From Shewanella sp. Isolate13 (GTDB taxonomy: Bacteria; Pseudomonadota; Gammaproteobacteria; Enterobacterales; Shewanellaceae): 64,000 nt of DNA. Position numbers and translations under genes: made by a program. Below the pieces are notes generated by a model. That model searched no databases. It saw only the letters and a program-made list of their open reading frames with translations, and had not been told where the DNA came from. The DNA lies in NCBI RefSeq assembly GCF_022398325.1, contig NZ_JAKEVD010000002.1, positions 17,123 to 81,122 of the forward strand. The letters run 5' to 3'. Position 1 is the stretch's first letter. Every line of letters begins with the position of its first letter. Below, piece by piece: positions 43,215 to 52,583 of this stretch.

Positions 43215-43889
43215 ATGAGTGTAAAACGCAGTTCTTTTCTGATTGGTGGCTTAATTGCCACCATGTTGGTCTCTGGTTGTCAGACAACCAATCCTTATAC
43301 TAACGAATCTCAAAATGCCAAAGCGACTAACGGTGCCTTAATTGGTGCTATCGCTGGTGCAGCAATCGGTGTTGCTTCTTCGAGTAAGAGTGATCGAGGT
43401 AAAGGTGCGTTGATCGGGGCTGCATCGGGCGCTGCACTTGGTGGCGGGATCGGCTATTACATGGATGTTCAGGAAGCGGAGCTGCGTAAGCAGTTACAAT
43501 CATCGGGTGTTAGCGTGACCCGTAGTGGCGACAATATTATTTTGAACATGCCAAATGATGTGACTTTTGGTGTGGATCAAACGGACTTGAGTCAACGTGC
43601 TCAACAGGTGCTTAACAGTGTGGTGCTGGTGGCGCTTGAGTATGATGAGACTAAGCTGAATGTCATGGGCCATACCGATAGCTCTGGCGCCGAGTCTTAT
43701 AATTTAAGACTGTCTCAAGTACGTGCGAGTGAGGTGGCAAATTATCTAACGAATCATAAGGTTCCTGCTCAACGCGTAGCTTCTCACGGTATGGGAGAGT
43801 CAAAGCCAATTGCCTCTAACCAAACTAAGCAGGGCCGTGCTGAAAACCGCCGCGTAGAGATAATCTTAAGCCCTATGCCTCAAGCTTAA
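43215..43889 (+). CDS. OmpA-family outer-membrane lipoprotein with glycine-zipper (YiaD-like)
   Basis: A 224-residue lipoprotein: lipobox VSGC with Cys22, a glycine-zipper segment (about 42-83, GALIGAIAGAAIGVASSS and GALIGAASGAALGGGIGYY), and a C-terminal OmpA peptidoglycan-binding domain (about 105-220) with VMGHTDSSGAESYNLRLSQVRA and GRAENRRVEI. It would anchor the outer membrane to peptidoglycan. Size and order match E. coli YiaD. AGGGG precedes the start. Confidence 0.93.
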   Translation: MSVKRSSFLIGGLIATMLVSGCQTTNPYTNESQNAKATNGALIGAIAGAAIGVASSSKSDRGKGALIGAASGAALGGGIGYYMDVQEAELRKQLQSSGVSVTRSGDNIILNMPNDVTFGVDQTDLSQRAQQVLNSVVLVALEYDETKLNVMGHTDSSGAESYNLRLSQVRASEVANYLTNHKVPAQRVASHGMGESKPIASNQTKQGRAENRRVEIILSPMPQA

Positions 43890-43906
43890 GCTATCGTCTT
43901 AAGCCT

Positions 43907-43935
43907 AAAAAGCCACTCAAGAGTGGCTTTTTTTA
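43907..43935 (+). terminator. Rho-independent terminator after the OmpA-like gene
   Basis: AAAAAGCCACTC-AA-GAGTGGCTTTTT, with T-run, 18 nt past the stop codon. Confidence 0.9.
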
Positions 43936-44110
43936 TGGGCGTAAGGTGGGACTTTTTGTCTGGATAACTGACTGGCTAGGTGACAGAACTCTCGCTGTTA
44001 GACACTGGGTAAACCCCGCGAAGAACAGACATTGTTATTTAGCGTTAGATGTTTTTTCATTGGTATAAATACTTGTAATTGATAATTAACTTTCTAACGG
44101 TGGAAAAATA

Positions 44111-44902
44111 ATGAAGAAATGGATCTTAGTGTCGCTGTTGGCTTTGCCTGTTGTTGCCAACGCAGATCCTATTGAGCTAAGAGCTGCTGGTAGTTTAAAA
44201 AATGCGATGAATGACATTGTTGCGGCATATCAACAGGAGAGTGAGCAACAGGTTCACGCCGATTACGGACCATCGGGTCTACTACGTAAACGTATTGAGT
44301 CTGGCGAACAGGTTGGTGTATTCGCGTCTGCAAACATGAAGCACCCTCAAACATTAAAGGCTGCAGGTAAAGGTGACAGTGTGGTGATGTTTGCCCGCAA
44401 TCAGATGTGCGCCATCGCTCAGCCAAACGTTAAACTCGACAGTGAAGGCCTGCTCGCTGTTATGTTAGACCCAAATGTGCGTGTGGGTACCTCTACACCA
44501 AAGGCCGATCCGTCGGGAGACTATGCTTGGAAGATTTTCGCCAAGGCTGACGCATTACAGGCTGGCGCTAAGGCGCAGCTTGAACAAAAAGCACTGCAGC
44601 TCACAGGTGGTGAGAAAAGTGCAAAAGCACCCAAGGGCCGTAACACCTATGGCTGGGTGATGGAAAATAAGCGTGCCGATCTGTTTCTCACTTATTGCAC
44701 CAATGCAGTACTGGCGCAAAAAGAGGTGAAAGATCTGCAGATAGTGCAGATGCCCGCCCCTTTATCAGTCGGTGCTAATTATGGCTTGATCGTATTAGAT
44801 GACGCTGAGCCTCAAGCCTGGAAATTGGCCATGTATATTCTGTCAGAACCCGGGCAAGCTATTCTTGCTGACTACGGCTTCGATGCACCGCTTAAGCAGT
44901 AG
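44111..44902 (+). CDS. ModA-like periplasmic solute-binding protein, orphan
   Basis: A 263-residue exported binding protein: signal peptide cleaved after VVANA (residue 18), then the molybdate-binding-type fold (ELRAAGSLKNAMNDIVAAY, YGPSGLLRKRIESGEQVGVFASANMKHP, VGTSTPKADPSGDYAWKIF, YTN-like LTYCTNAVLAQKEV). Oxyanions such as molybdate or tungstate are the usual ligands. No permease or ATPase is adjacent; the next gene is mgtE on the other strand. GGTGGAA upstream is the ribosome site. Confidence 0.85.
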   Translation: MKKWILVSLLALPVVANADPIELRAAGSLKNAMNDIVAAYQQESEQQVHADYGPSGLLRKRIESGEQVGVFASANMKHPQTLKAAGKGDSVVMFARNQMCAIAQPNVKLDSEGLLAVMLDPNVRVGTSTPKADPSGDYAWKIFAKADALQAGAKAQLEQKALQLTGGEKSAKAPKGRNTYGWVMENKRADLFLTYCTNAVLAQKEVKDLQIVQMPAPLSVGANYGLIVLDDAEPQAWKLAMYILSEPGQAILADYGFDAPLKQ

Positions 44903-44927
44903 TGGCTCTGATACATGAGTTAAAAAG

Positions 44928-44952
44928 AAAAAGGCCGCGATTGCGGCCTTTT
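44928..44952. terminator. Bidirectional terminator between the ModA-like gene and mgtE
   Basis: AAAAGGCCGC-GATT-GCGGCCTTTT, symmetric with A and T flanks, between convergent genes. Confidence 0.9.
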
Positions 44953-44971
44953 ATCTACTTGATACTAATGG

Positions 44972-46336
44972 TTAATGCATTAAGAAAACGGTTGCTAGCC
45001 CTAGGAAGGCAAATAGGCCTATGACATCGGTTACTGTGGTTAGCACCATACCGCCAGCGAGCGCTGGGTCGATATTCATCTTCTTCAGTATGAGTGGAAT
45101 GCTAGCACCAGCAAGGCCTGCCACCGTCATATTGATAAGCATAGCCCCTCCAATAAGCGCACCAAGCGCCATATCGCCTTTCCAAGCCCAGACAGCACCA
45201 AAGACGAGAACAGACCACAGAAGCCCGTTTAGGAAGCCAATAGCTAGCTCCTTACCTATCAACCAACGGGAGTTACTTTGACCGATTTGGCCAAGGGCGA
45301 TACCACGAATAACCAGTGCTAAGGTTTGGTTACCAGCCACGCCGCCCATGCTAGGTACGATGGTCATCAAAATAGCGATGGTGGCAAACTGTTCCAGCGT
45401 GCCTTCAAACATGTTACTGACAGAGGCAGCTAAGAGGGCAGCGAATAAGTTAACCGTTAGCCAAAGTGAACGGCGAAAGGTACTCTTTAACACAGGACCA
45501 AAGGTATCGGTATCGTCATCCATACCCGCCATACCCATCATCGAGTGTTCGGCGTCTTCACGGATCACATCGACCACGTCATCGATGGTGATACGCCCCA
45601 ATAGCTTATTGTTATCGTCGATAACAGGAGCCGAAACCCAGTCGTGACGTTCGAACAGTTGCGCGACTTCGCTGTCAGACATACCAACCGGGATCCCTTC
45701 AAGATCGGAGATCATGATTTCCCGCACCGAGGCATCGGGGTTACAGGTCAGCAGATCGGCTATACGCACACCGCCAAGCACTCTGTCGTGCTTGTCTACC
45801 ACATACAGCATATCTGTCGCATCTGGCAGCTCTCCGCGTATTCTTAAGTAACGCAAAATCACATCGATATTGACGTCGGGTCTTAAGGTGACCGTATCGG
45901 TATTCATCAAGCTGCCCGCAGTATCATCGGGATAAGACAGCGCCTGCTCTACGCGAACCCTGTCTTGCTTGGTCATCGATTGCAGCACTTGCTTGTAGAC
46001 GCTGTCAGGCAGGCTACGAAGAATATACGCCAGATCATCGGTGTCCATGTTTGCGGCTGCTTTAGCTACGCGCTCAGGACTCATCTGGGTGATCAGGCTA
46101 TCTTTGAGCTCTTCACCAAGTTCATCGAGGATTTCACCTGTGTGTTCCTGGTCAATCAGTTGCCATAACACTTGACGGGTGCGAGGTGGCGATGATTCGA
46201 GAATAAAAGCAATGTCCGATGCTGCCATGTCCTGCAACATATTGCGGACATGGACAAACATACCGTTGCCTAATGCTTGAGTCAGCTGATTGAGACGTTG
46301 GTCCGTTGTTTCATTGTCTAAGACTTCAATCGGCAT
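44972..46336 (-). CDS. mgtE: Magnesium transporter MgtE
   Basis: A 454-residue channel-type Mg2+ transporter: cytoplasmic N domain (about 1-130, helical, SPPRTRQVLWQLIDQ), two CBS domains (about 135-260, with TVTLRPDVNIDVILRYLR and HDWVSAPVIDDNNKLLGRITIDDVV), and five C-terminal membrane helices with PSMGGVAGNQTLALVIRG. The CBS and N domains close the pore at high Mg2+. The length matches the family. It is followed by a shared terminator. Confidence 0.96.
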   Translation of the reverse strand: MPIEVLDNETTDQRLNQLTQALGNGMFVHVRNMLQDMAASDIAFILESSPPRTRQVLWQLIDQEHTGEILDELGEELKDSLITQMSPERVAKAAANMDTDDLAYILRSLPDSVYKQVLQSMTKQDRVRVEQALSYPDDTAGSLMNTDTVTLRPDVNIDVILRYLRIRGELPDATDMLYVVDKHDRVLGGVRIADLLTCNPDASVREIMISDLEGIPVGMSDSEVAQLFERHDWVSAPVIDDNNKLLGRITIDDVVDVIREDAEHSMMGMAGMDDDTDTFGPVLKSTFRRSLWLTVNLFAALLAASVSNMFEGTLEQFATIAILMTIVPSMGGVAGNQTLALVIRGIALGQIGQSNSRWLIGKELAIGFLNGLLWSVLVFGAVWAWKGDMALGALIGGAMLINMTVAGLAGASIPLILKKMNIDPALAGGMVLTTVTDVIGLFAFLGLATVFLMH

Positions 46337-46447
46337 AGCTCCCTCACTGGGTATTTTAAAAGGCGCTTATCATAACTTAAGTGCTGGATATTTGTGTGTG
46401 ATAACTTGCGTGATAACTAACTTAGTCGTTAAGTAAATGATGAATGA

Positions 46448-46723
46448 TTAGCTATCTTCATCAAATTTGGCATCAATCAATTGGCAGATGGCGTCGAGTG
46501 CCGTTTGGGCATCGACTCCCGTAGCCACTAGCTGAACCGTTTTGCCCATTCCCGTCTCTAGCATTAATAAGCCTAATACGCTTGTCGCTGAGGCTTGTTT
46601 TTCGCCCTGAATAATTGTGATTTCGGCATCAAACTCGGAGGCCAGCACCACAAGTTTTGTGGCTGCTCGGGCGTGAAGTCCTAATTTATTACAGATAGTG
46701 ACTTCACGTTTAATGGTCGGCAT
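46448..46723 (-). CDS. ptsO: Phosphocarrier protein NPr (HPr-like) of the nitrogen PTS
   Basis: A 91-residue HPr-fold protein: [18 protein letters not shown], with phosphorylatable His17 in GLHAR, and [19 protein letters not shown] later. It carries phosphate from PtsP to PtsN. Its start lies inside the end of rapZ (14-nt overlap), so the genes are translationally coupled in the rpoN operon. Confidence 0.95.
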   Translation of the reverse strand: MPTIKREVTICNKLGLHARAATKLVVLASEFDAEITIIQGEKQASATSVLGLLMLETGMGKTVQLVATGVDAQTALDAICQLIDAKFDEDS

Positions 46724-47564
46724 TCTTTAGCTCACGGTGGCGGGCTTTGACTTTATGTTTGCCTCCTTGGAAGTGTGCGGCAAGGCGCTCGGTGATATAA
46801 ACTGACCGATGTTGGCCTCCGGTGCAGCCGATGGCGATGGTGAGATAGCTGCGATTATTACGCTCTAAATCGGGGAGCCAATCTTCGAGCATCTGCTCAA
46901 TCTGTTTAATGAACTGATTGACTCTTGGACGTTCATTCAAGAAGTCTTGGACAGGTTTGTCGAGACCTGTCATTGGGCGCAGATCGGGTTCCCAATGTGG
47001 ATTAGGCAAAAAACGTACGTCAAACATGAAGTCTGCCTCTGTCGGCATACCATGTTTAAAACCGAATGACTCAAAGTTGATCATCAGTTCTTTATCGACG
47101 TTACCGAGCAAAATCTCTCGCACCTGATCGTTAAGATCGTAGATATTCAGGTTTGAGGTATCGATATAGTGATCGACGATATTGGCTAACGGTTCGAGTA
47201 AACGTCCCTCAAGCTCAATCGCCTCTTTTAGTGAGACATTATCATGAGACAAGGGATGAAGACGACGGGTTTCGTTATAGCGTTTAAGCAGCACTTCATC
47301 ACTGGAATTGAGGAAGAAGCTTAATAGCTCTACGCCCTCAGGCAAATTGGTTAGATGCTTAGTCAGCTCACTCTCTTTTTCTGGAAGATTGCGAATATCG
47401 ACACTGATCGCAACCAGTTGAGTGTTGCCCGAGAGCTCTTTAAGTAGCGTGCCCATCATAGGCAGTGGCAGATTATCGACACAATAATAGCCGAGATCTT
47501 CGAGCATTCTTAATAGAACAGATTTACCTGAACCGGAACGTCCTGAGACTAAAACAAGCTTCAT
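46710..47564 (-). CDS. rapZ: RNase adapter protein RapZ
   Basis: A 284-residue P-loop protein: Walker A GRSGSGKS at 8-15, [11 protein letters not shown] following, and the C-terminal [17 protein letters not shown] segment. In enterobacteria RapZ guides RNase E to the small RNA GlmZ and so controls GlmS. No GlmY/GlmZ-type RNA is visible in this window. It overlaps npr by 14 nt. Confidence 0.95.
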   Translation of the reverse strand: MKLVLVSGRSGSGKSVLLRMLEDLGYYCVDNLPLPMMGTLLKELSGNTQLVAISVDIRNLPEKESELTKHLTNLPEGVELLSFFLNSSDEVLLKRYNETRRLHPLSHDNVSLKEAIELEGRLLEPLANIVDHYIDTSNLNIYDLNDQVREILLGNVDKELMINFESFGFKHGMPTEADFMFDVRFLPNPHWEPDLRPMTGLDKPVQDFLNERPRVNQFIKQIEQMLEDWLPDLERNNRSYLTIAIGCTGGQHRSVYITERLAAHFQGGKHKVKARHRELKNADH

Positions 47565-47708
47565 CGTATGATTACCTGGTAGAGTTTAAACTGATGTTAG
47601 TTTTTATATGATTATATTGCACAATTGTAAGGATCAACTTTTTTAGGGCTGAAAGCAAGAATTTGCGTGGGTAATAAAGATAAATAATATTGCTGTAATA
47701 ATTACTTA

Positions 47709-47760
47709 GGTCTTTAAGCCGTCAGTATTTCATCTGAGTAATACGACTAATTTAAAGACC
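47709..47760 (-). repeat. Long interrupted hairpin between ptsN and rapZ
   Basis: GGTCTTTAA (47709-47717) pairs with TTAAAGACC (47752-47760), and inside it GTCAGTATT pairs with AATACGAC apart from one gap, around about 10 nt. On the minus strand it lies just past the ptsN stop codon in a 207-nt gap. It may end or attenuate the rpoN-ptsN transcript, or mark a processing site. Confidence 0.6.
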
Positions 47761-47771
47761 CGAGTAAGGTG

Positions 47772-48215
47772 TTACTGGGTAATGACTTGGTACAGCTCAG
47801 ACTCGTTACTGGTCTTTCTCAACTGCTTCAGAACCGCCTTATCGTTGAGTTTCTCAGCCATCGAAGACAGTGTCGCTAAATGTTGCTCACACTGCTCGGA
47901 CGGGACTAGCAACGCAAATAGAATATCCACAGGCTGCTTATCGATAGCGTCAAATGCGATGGGATCTTCACATTTTATCAATACTGCAACTGGACGTTCA
48001 ATATTTGCCAGCCTTCCGTGTGGAATAGCTATACCATTACCTATACCCGTGCTACCCATCTTTTCTCTTGCCAACAGACTTTCAAAAATCTCTTGTGAAG
48101 AAAGGGTAGGGTATTGGACAGCGGCAATATCACTGATTAACTCCAATACCTTTTTCTTACTGCCCGGAGTGGCACAGGTGGTGCATTCCGGCTGCAGGAT
48201 GGTACTTAGTTCCAT
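47772..48215 (-). CDS. ptsN: Nitrogen-regulatory PTS EIIA protein PtsN
   Basis: A 147-residue EIIA-Fru-type protein. Phosphorylatable His66 lies in NGIAIPHGRLA, and KMGSTGIG precedes it. It takes phosphate from NPr and regulates potassium and phosphate systems in E. coli. The start lies 2 nt after the hpf stop codon, and the gene belongs to the rpoN cluster. Confidence 0.95.
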   Translation of the reverse strand: MELSTILQPECTTCATPGSKKKVLELISDIAAVQYPTLSSQEIFESLLAREKMGSTGIGNGIAIPHGRLANIERPVAVLIKCEDPIAFDAIDKQPVDILFALLVPSEQCEQHLATLSSMAEKLNDKAVLKQLRKTSNESELYQVITQ

Positions 48216-48217
48216 CG

Positions 48218-48505
48218 TTAGTGTTTAGTTAACTTCTCTTTGTGTTTAATAACCTGACGATCTAGCTTATCGATCAGGGAGTCTATGGCAGCATACATAT
48301 CCGCATGTTCCGAAGTGGCAAATACTTCACCTTTTTTTAGGTGAATTTTGGCTTCGGCAATTTGCTGCGTTTTTTCTACGTTCAAAATAACCTGCACATT
48401 ATTGATCTGATCGAAATGTCGTTCAAGCTTTGTGAATTTGTCTTCCACATAACCCCGAAGTGAATCAGTAATTTCTAGATGATGTCCTGTCACGTTGATT
48501 TGCAT
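48218..48505 (-). CDS. hpf: Ribosome hibernation-promoting factor HPF (short form)
   Basis: A 95-residue protein of the YfiA/HPF family: MQINVTGHHLEITDSLRGYVEDKF at the start and YAAIDSLIDKLDRQVIKHKEK at the end. The start at 48505 is chosen because GGAGGATCATTAT precedes it; a longer start at 48520 has none. It binds the 30S decoding region and promotes 100S dimers in stationary phase. It lies between rpoN and ptsN, as usual. Confidence 0.95.
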   Translation of the reverse strand: MQINVTGHHLEITDSLRGYVEDKFTKLERHFDQINNVQVILNVEKTQQIAEAKIHLKKGEVFATSEHADMYAAIDSLIDKLDRQVIKHKEKLTKH

Positions 48506-48535
48506 ATAATGATCCTCCAAGTGCCTAATTTTGAG

Positions 48536-49999
48536 TTATAAACTCTTACGTTGGTTTGAGGGGGGGATCAGCATTGCTTCGCGATATTTCGCGATCGTAC
48601 GTCTAGCAACTTTAATCCCTTGTTCTGCCAAAAGCTGCGCCATTTTGCTATCACTCAATGGTTTCTTCTGGTTTTCAGCTGCGACTAACTTCTTAATAAA
48701 CGCTCTGATTGCGGTCGATGAGCACTCCCCACCATCATCTGTGCCAACATGGCTAGAGAAGAAGTACTTGAGCTCAAAGATACCTCTTGGGGTGTGCATA
48801 TATTTCTGTGTCGTTACTCGTGAAATGGTGGACTCATGCATTTCAACGGCTTCGGCAATATCATTTAACACCATGGGCTTCATGGCTTCTTCACCGTACT
48901 CGAAGAACCCTTGCTGGAACTTAACGATACAGTTAGTCACCTTGAGTAGGGTGTCGTTACGGCTTTCTAGGCTCTTGATGAACCATTTGGCTTCCTGAAG
49001 ATGGCCTCGAATAAACTGTCCATCTGCCTGATTAGTGGTGCTACGCGCCATAGAAGCATAATGCTGATTAACATTGATCTTAGGCATATAGTCTGGGTTC
49101 AGCTCAACCACCCAGCGGCCTTTTTTCTTGCTAACCGAAACGTCGGGGATGACATACTCGTCTTTGCTGCGAGCGATCGCCAGCCCAGGCCTTGGGTTAA
49201 GTGTTTGGATCAGTGCAATAGCGTCACGTAGCTCGTCTTCTTTGAGCTTAGTCTTGCGCATTAGCTGTCTAAAGTCGCGTCCGGCGATCAGATCTAAGTA
49301 ATCTTTGATCAGTAATCTAGCGTTATCAATATGCGGCGTATCGGCCGCGTATTGCGCCAGTTGGATCAGTAGGCATTCGCTTAGGTTGCGCGCTGCAACG
49401 CCAATAGGATCAAAATGTTGTACACGCTTTAAAACGGCTTCAACTTCATCCAGCTCGGTCTCTGGATCGCCCATGGCCTCGAGGATCTCCTCGCAGCTCT
49501 GGGTTAAATAACCACGCTCATCAATCGCATCGATAATTGCGGTAGCGATGGCAAGGTCGTTGTCAGAGAATGGAGTCAGGTTCTTCTGCCACTCAAGATG
49601 TTCGTATAGGCCTTCACTGGTTTCACCTTGAAATGGCATATCATCTTCGCGGCTAACACCGGAGCTAGAGTTTGAGGAAACTGTGTAGACTTCATCCCAT
49701 GTGGTGTCCATAGGCAGGTCGTCTGGCATGGAGTCTTGAGTCAGTGCATCGGAGGTTTCAACGCTGGCGCTATCTTGATTAAGATCGTTATTAGAATCAC
49801 TCGATGACTGGTCTTCATTGTCGCCAATATCACCGTCTGACTGCTCTTCATCTAATTCCAATAGTGGATTAGATTCTAATGCTTGTTGGATCTCTTGTTG
49901 CAGCTCTAAAGAAGACAGTTGTAACAGGCGAATGGCCTGCTGTAACTGAGGAGTCATTGTGAGCTGTTGACCCATTTTGAGCTGGAGTGACGCTTTCAT
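48536..49999 (-). CDS. rpoN: RNA polymerase sigma-54 factor RpoN
   Basis: A 487-residue sigma factor: Gln-rich activator-interacting region I ([20 protein letters not shown]), an acidic region II (about 55-115), core-binding region, a helix-turn-helix segment and the RpoN box [12 protein letters not shown] near the C terminus that reads the -24 element. It needs AAA+ activators such as NorR. A matching -24/-12 promoter lies upstream of norV at 9683-9698. hpf, ptsN, rapZ and npr follow. Confidence 0.97.
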   Translation of the reverse strand: MKASLQLKMGQQLTMTPQLQQAIRLLQLSSLELQQEIQQALESNPLLELDEEQSDGDIGDNEDQSSSDSNNDLNQDSASVETSDALTQDSMPDDLPMDTTWDEVYTVSSNSSSGVSREDDMPFQGETSEGLYEHLEWQKNLTPFSDNDLAIATAIIDAIDERGYLTQSCEEILEAMGDPETELDEVEAVLKRVQHFDPIGVAARNLSECLLIQLAQYAADTPHIDNARLLIKDYLDLIAGRDFRQLMRKTKLKEDELRDAIALIQTLNPRPGLAIARSKDEYVIPDVSVSKKKGRWVVELNPDYMPKINVNQHYASMARSTTNQADGQFIRGHLQEAKWFIKSLESRNDTLLKVTNCIVKFQQGFFEYGEEAMKPMVLNDIAEAVEMHESTISRVTTQKYMHTPRGIFELKYFFSSHVGTDDGGECSSTAIRAFIKKLVAAENQKKPLSDSKMAQLLAEQGIKVARRTIAKYREAMLIPPSNQRKSL

Positions 50000-50136
50000 C
50001 TTACCGCTATTCCCTACACTGTAGTTAAACGTTAAAGCTCGCTGGTTTGGCGAAGGAAGCCTAAAAACACAACACTATGATTTTATTTAGAAATGAATTC
50101 TATGTTTTGGGCTTTGACTTCCACTCTGTTAATTAA

Positions 50137-50868
50137 CTATAGCCTGAATTGCTCACCTAAGTACACTGCTCGAACTTGCTGGTTGTCTAAGATTTCGGCA
50201 GGTGTACCTTCGGCAATGAGATTTCCGTGACTCACAATATAAGCATGTTCACACACATCCAATGTTTCACGAACATTGTGATCAGTGATCAGTACGCCCA
50301 AGCCACGGCTCTTAAGTTGTTCAATAATTTTTTTAATATCAATAACAGAGATCGGGTCGACACCGGCGAATGGTTCATCTAATAAAATGAACTTTGGATT
50401 CGCTGCCAGTGCTCTGGCAATTTCTACTCGGCGTCGTTCACCGCCCGATAATGCCATACCTTGGCTATCGCGAATGTGAGTGATGTGGAACTCTTCGAGT
50501 AAGTGTTCTAGCTGCTCTTCACGTTGCTCGTTATTGATATCCTTGCGGGTTTGTAATACCGCCATGATGTTGTCACGAACCGATAGCTTTCTGAAAATAC
50601 TGGCTTCCTGTGGTAAGTAGCCGATACCCTTACGGGCGCGCAGGTGCATAGGATCGAGAGTAAGATCATCATCATCGATAAAGATCTTGCCCTTATCGCT
50701 TTGCACTAGACCCACAACCATGTAGAAAGTCGTAGTTTTACCGGCACCATTAGGACCGAGCAGACCCACAATTTGGCCTGTCTTTACGGTTAGGCTGACA
50801 TCTTGTACTACGGCTCGATTCTTATAGCTTTTAGCAAGGTTTGCCGCTTTTAAGGTAATCTGGGTCAT
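50137..50868 (-). CDS. lptB: LPS export ABC ATPase LptB
   Basis: A 243-residue ABC ATPase: Walker A GPNGAGKT, signature [12 protein letters not shown], Walker [14 protein letters not shown]-loop ITDHN. It powers extraction of lipopolysaccharide from the inner membrane with LptFG, which are encoded elsewhere. It overlaps lptA by 4 nt. The cluster lptC-lptA-lptB lies upstream of rpoN, as in E. coli. Confidence 0.97.
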   Translation of the reverse strand: MTQITLKAANLAKSYKNRAVVQDVSLTVKTGQIVGLLGPNGAGKTTTFYMVVGLVQSDKGKIFIDDDDLTLDPMHLRARKGIGYLPQEASIFRKLSVRDNIMAVLQTRKDINNEQREEQLEHLLEEFHITHIRDSQGMALSGGERRRVEIARALAANPKFILLDEPFAGVDPISVIDIKKIIEQLKSRGLGVLITDHNVRETLDVCEHAYIVSHGNLIAEGTPAEILDNQQVRAVYLGEQFRL

Positions 50869-51404
50869 TGCTGTTCCTGCTTCTTAACTGGCGCATCAGG
50901 TTTCTCTTCCTGATAAGTTTCAGGCTGAATAATAGTGATAACTCTGTCATCACCCTTGCCAGTACTTTCTGCAATAAGCTGCTGTAAACTAATGTTGTAT
51001 TTGATGCGGTTACCAGTAACTTGGCTGCCGTCTTGCTCTAGGGTTGCCCCACCGATTAAGGTTAATGTGCGGGTTGCAAGCTCATAGCGGATCTCTTTCG
51101 CACTAGCGGTTGCTGGACGACCATCTTCCATCATCTGAGTGTAAGTTGCTGGGTTGCCAGTAGCGACTAGCGTCTTACCGCTCTTATCTGCTTTGGAGAA
51201 TACGCGTAGCTCATCGGCATTCATCTTAATTGAGCCTTGAGTAACCTCTACTGGGCCAAAGAAGATAACCTGATTATTTTTGATATCGGCTTCTTGGCTT
51301 GCGGCTGCAATTTTAACTTCTTGTAGCAGGTCATCGACTTTAGCTACAGAGCTGAAACTCAACAGGCAAAGTAGGCCTGCAAGGATAGATTGATTGTATT
51401 TCAT
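50865..51404 (-). CDS. lptA: LPS transport periplasmic protein LptA
   Basis: A 179-residue periplasmic protein: signal peptide cleaved after SVAKV-type region near residue 22, then the OstA-type beta-jellyroll ([29 protein letters not shown]). It forms the bridge carrying LPS from LptC to LptD. The C terminus is Lys/Glu-rich. Overlaps lptB by 4 nt. Confidence 0.95.
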   Translation of the reverse strand: MKYNQSILAGLLCLLSFSSVAKVDDLLQEVKIAAASQEADIKNNQVIFFGPVEVTQGSIKMNADELRVFSKADKSGKTLVATGNPATYTQMMEDGRPATASAKEIRYELATRTLTLIGGATLEQDGSQVTGNRIKYNISLQQLIAESTGKGDDRVITIIQPETYQEEKPDAPVKKQEQQ

Positions 51405-51476
51405 AGTGTCCTTCTACTCAGCAAGTACGCTTTGCTTAATTTAGCGCGAGTGCAAAAGTGTTCATGTAATTGAGCG

Positions 51477-52034
51477 CTATTTAGCTTCGTAGATACCTTC
51501 TACTTGGCTGACTAGTTTAACGCTCTGGGCATTCAGATCGGCGTATAAGCCTAAACCTTGAATGACAAATTCGTTGCCCGTGACGTGAATGATTTCGTCA
51601 GAGGTCATGATCATCGTATTCAGATCAAGTTCTAAATAGCTGGTACTTAACGTCTGGATCGGCTCTTCCGGACTAATCGAGTCGATAATAACATTGTTTT
51701 CTAAAGCTACCTTACCCGTGGCTTTATTCAGGCTGCCTTTTTCGCTTCTGAGGCGCCATTGAGCTTGGCCGTCATCTGGGTAAATAAGGTAAACAGGCTC
51801 AGTAAAATAGGTCATGCTGACACTATCGAAATGTTCCATGTGTTTAGCCGAAACTTCACTGTTGATTAAGCCTAACTCGTTATATTCGACGCTACGTAAG
51901 TCATCGATAATATAGTCGGGGCGCTGACTCATATCGATATCCAGCTCTTGTTCGCTCTTCTTAGACTGCACTTGCCAGTAGAGCAGAAGTGCAGTGCCAA
52001 AAAAGGCGATAATCGCTAGGGTCACGCGGTTCAT
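51477..52034 (-). CDS. lptC: LPS export protein LptC
   Basis: A 185-residue bitopic protein: N-terminal membrane helix (about 5-22), then a periplasmic OstA-like jellyroll (YFTEPVYLIYPDDGQAQWRLRSEKG, TSDEIIHVTGNEF). It receives LPS from LptBFG and passes it to LptA. Its start overlaps the kdsC stop by 4 nt. A gap of 72 nt separates it from lptA. Confidence 0.95.
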   Translation of the reverse strand: MNRVTLAIIAFFGTALLLYWQVQSKKSEQELDIDMSQRPDYIIDDLRSVEYNELGLINSEVSAKHMEHFDSVSMTYFTEPVYLIYPDDGQAQWRLRSEKGSLNKATGKVALENNVIIDSISPEEPIQTLSTSYLELDLNTMIMTSDEIIHVTGNEFVIQGLGLYADLNAQSVKLVSQVEGIYEAK

Positions 52035-52582
52035 ATACTCATCCCATGGGCCGAGTCAAACTTGTCTTGGCTTAACAGTAGTAGGTCGGTCAACTCGCGC
52101 AGGGCACCGTGGCCACCTCTAATGTAGGTTGTCATCTTGGCATGTTGTTTCACGTAAGGGTGGCCATCTGCCACACAGACGGACAAGCCCACCTTCTGCA
52201 TAACCGGTAAGTCGACCATATCATCTCCAATATAGGCGACTTCTTCAGGGCTTACATTATAAAGCTCGAGTAGTTCGTTATAGGGAGCCAGCTTATTGTC
52301 GACTCCTTGATAGATATGCGTGACGCCAAGGGCGGTAAATCTGTCTTCAACGATTTGTGATTTGCGGCCAGTAATAATCGCCACATGAATACCACTAGTG
52401 AGTACCGAGCGCACACCATAGCCATCACGAGTATGGAAGGTTTTTAGCTCTTCACCACTGTTGCTCATGTAAACCAGACCATCTGAAAACACGCCGTCGA
52501 CATCGCAGATCAGTAATTTAATTTTACTCGCCGCTTGCCAAACATCTTGGCTAACCGGGCCGTAGAAACCTTGGTGAGACAT
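52031..52582 (-). CDS. kdsC: 3-deoxy-D-manno-octulosonate 8-phosphate phosphatase KdsC
   Basis: A 183-residue HAD phosphatase of the C0 cap-less type: motif I DVDGVFSDG, motif II ITGRKS, motif III/IV YIGDDMVDLPVM. It releases Kdo from Kdo-8-phosphate for lipid A-Kdo synthesis. It starts 1 nt after kdsD and overlaps lptC by 4 nt. Confidence 0.96.
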   Translation of the reverse strand: MSHQGFYGPVSQDVWQAASKIKLLICDVDGVFSDGLVYMSNSGEELKTFHTRDGYGVRSVLTSGIHVAIITGRKSQIVEDRFTALGVTHIYQGVDNKLAPYNELLELYNVSPEEVAYIGDDMVDLPVMQKVGLSVCVADGHPYVKQHAKMTTYIRGGHGALRELTDLLLLSQDKFDSAHGMSI

Positions 52583-52583
52583 G

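Noticed and set aside
47782..48228. 148-residue plus-strand frame over ptsN
   Set aside because: Antisense shadow of a well-supported gene; composition is Ser-rich without a domain.
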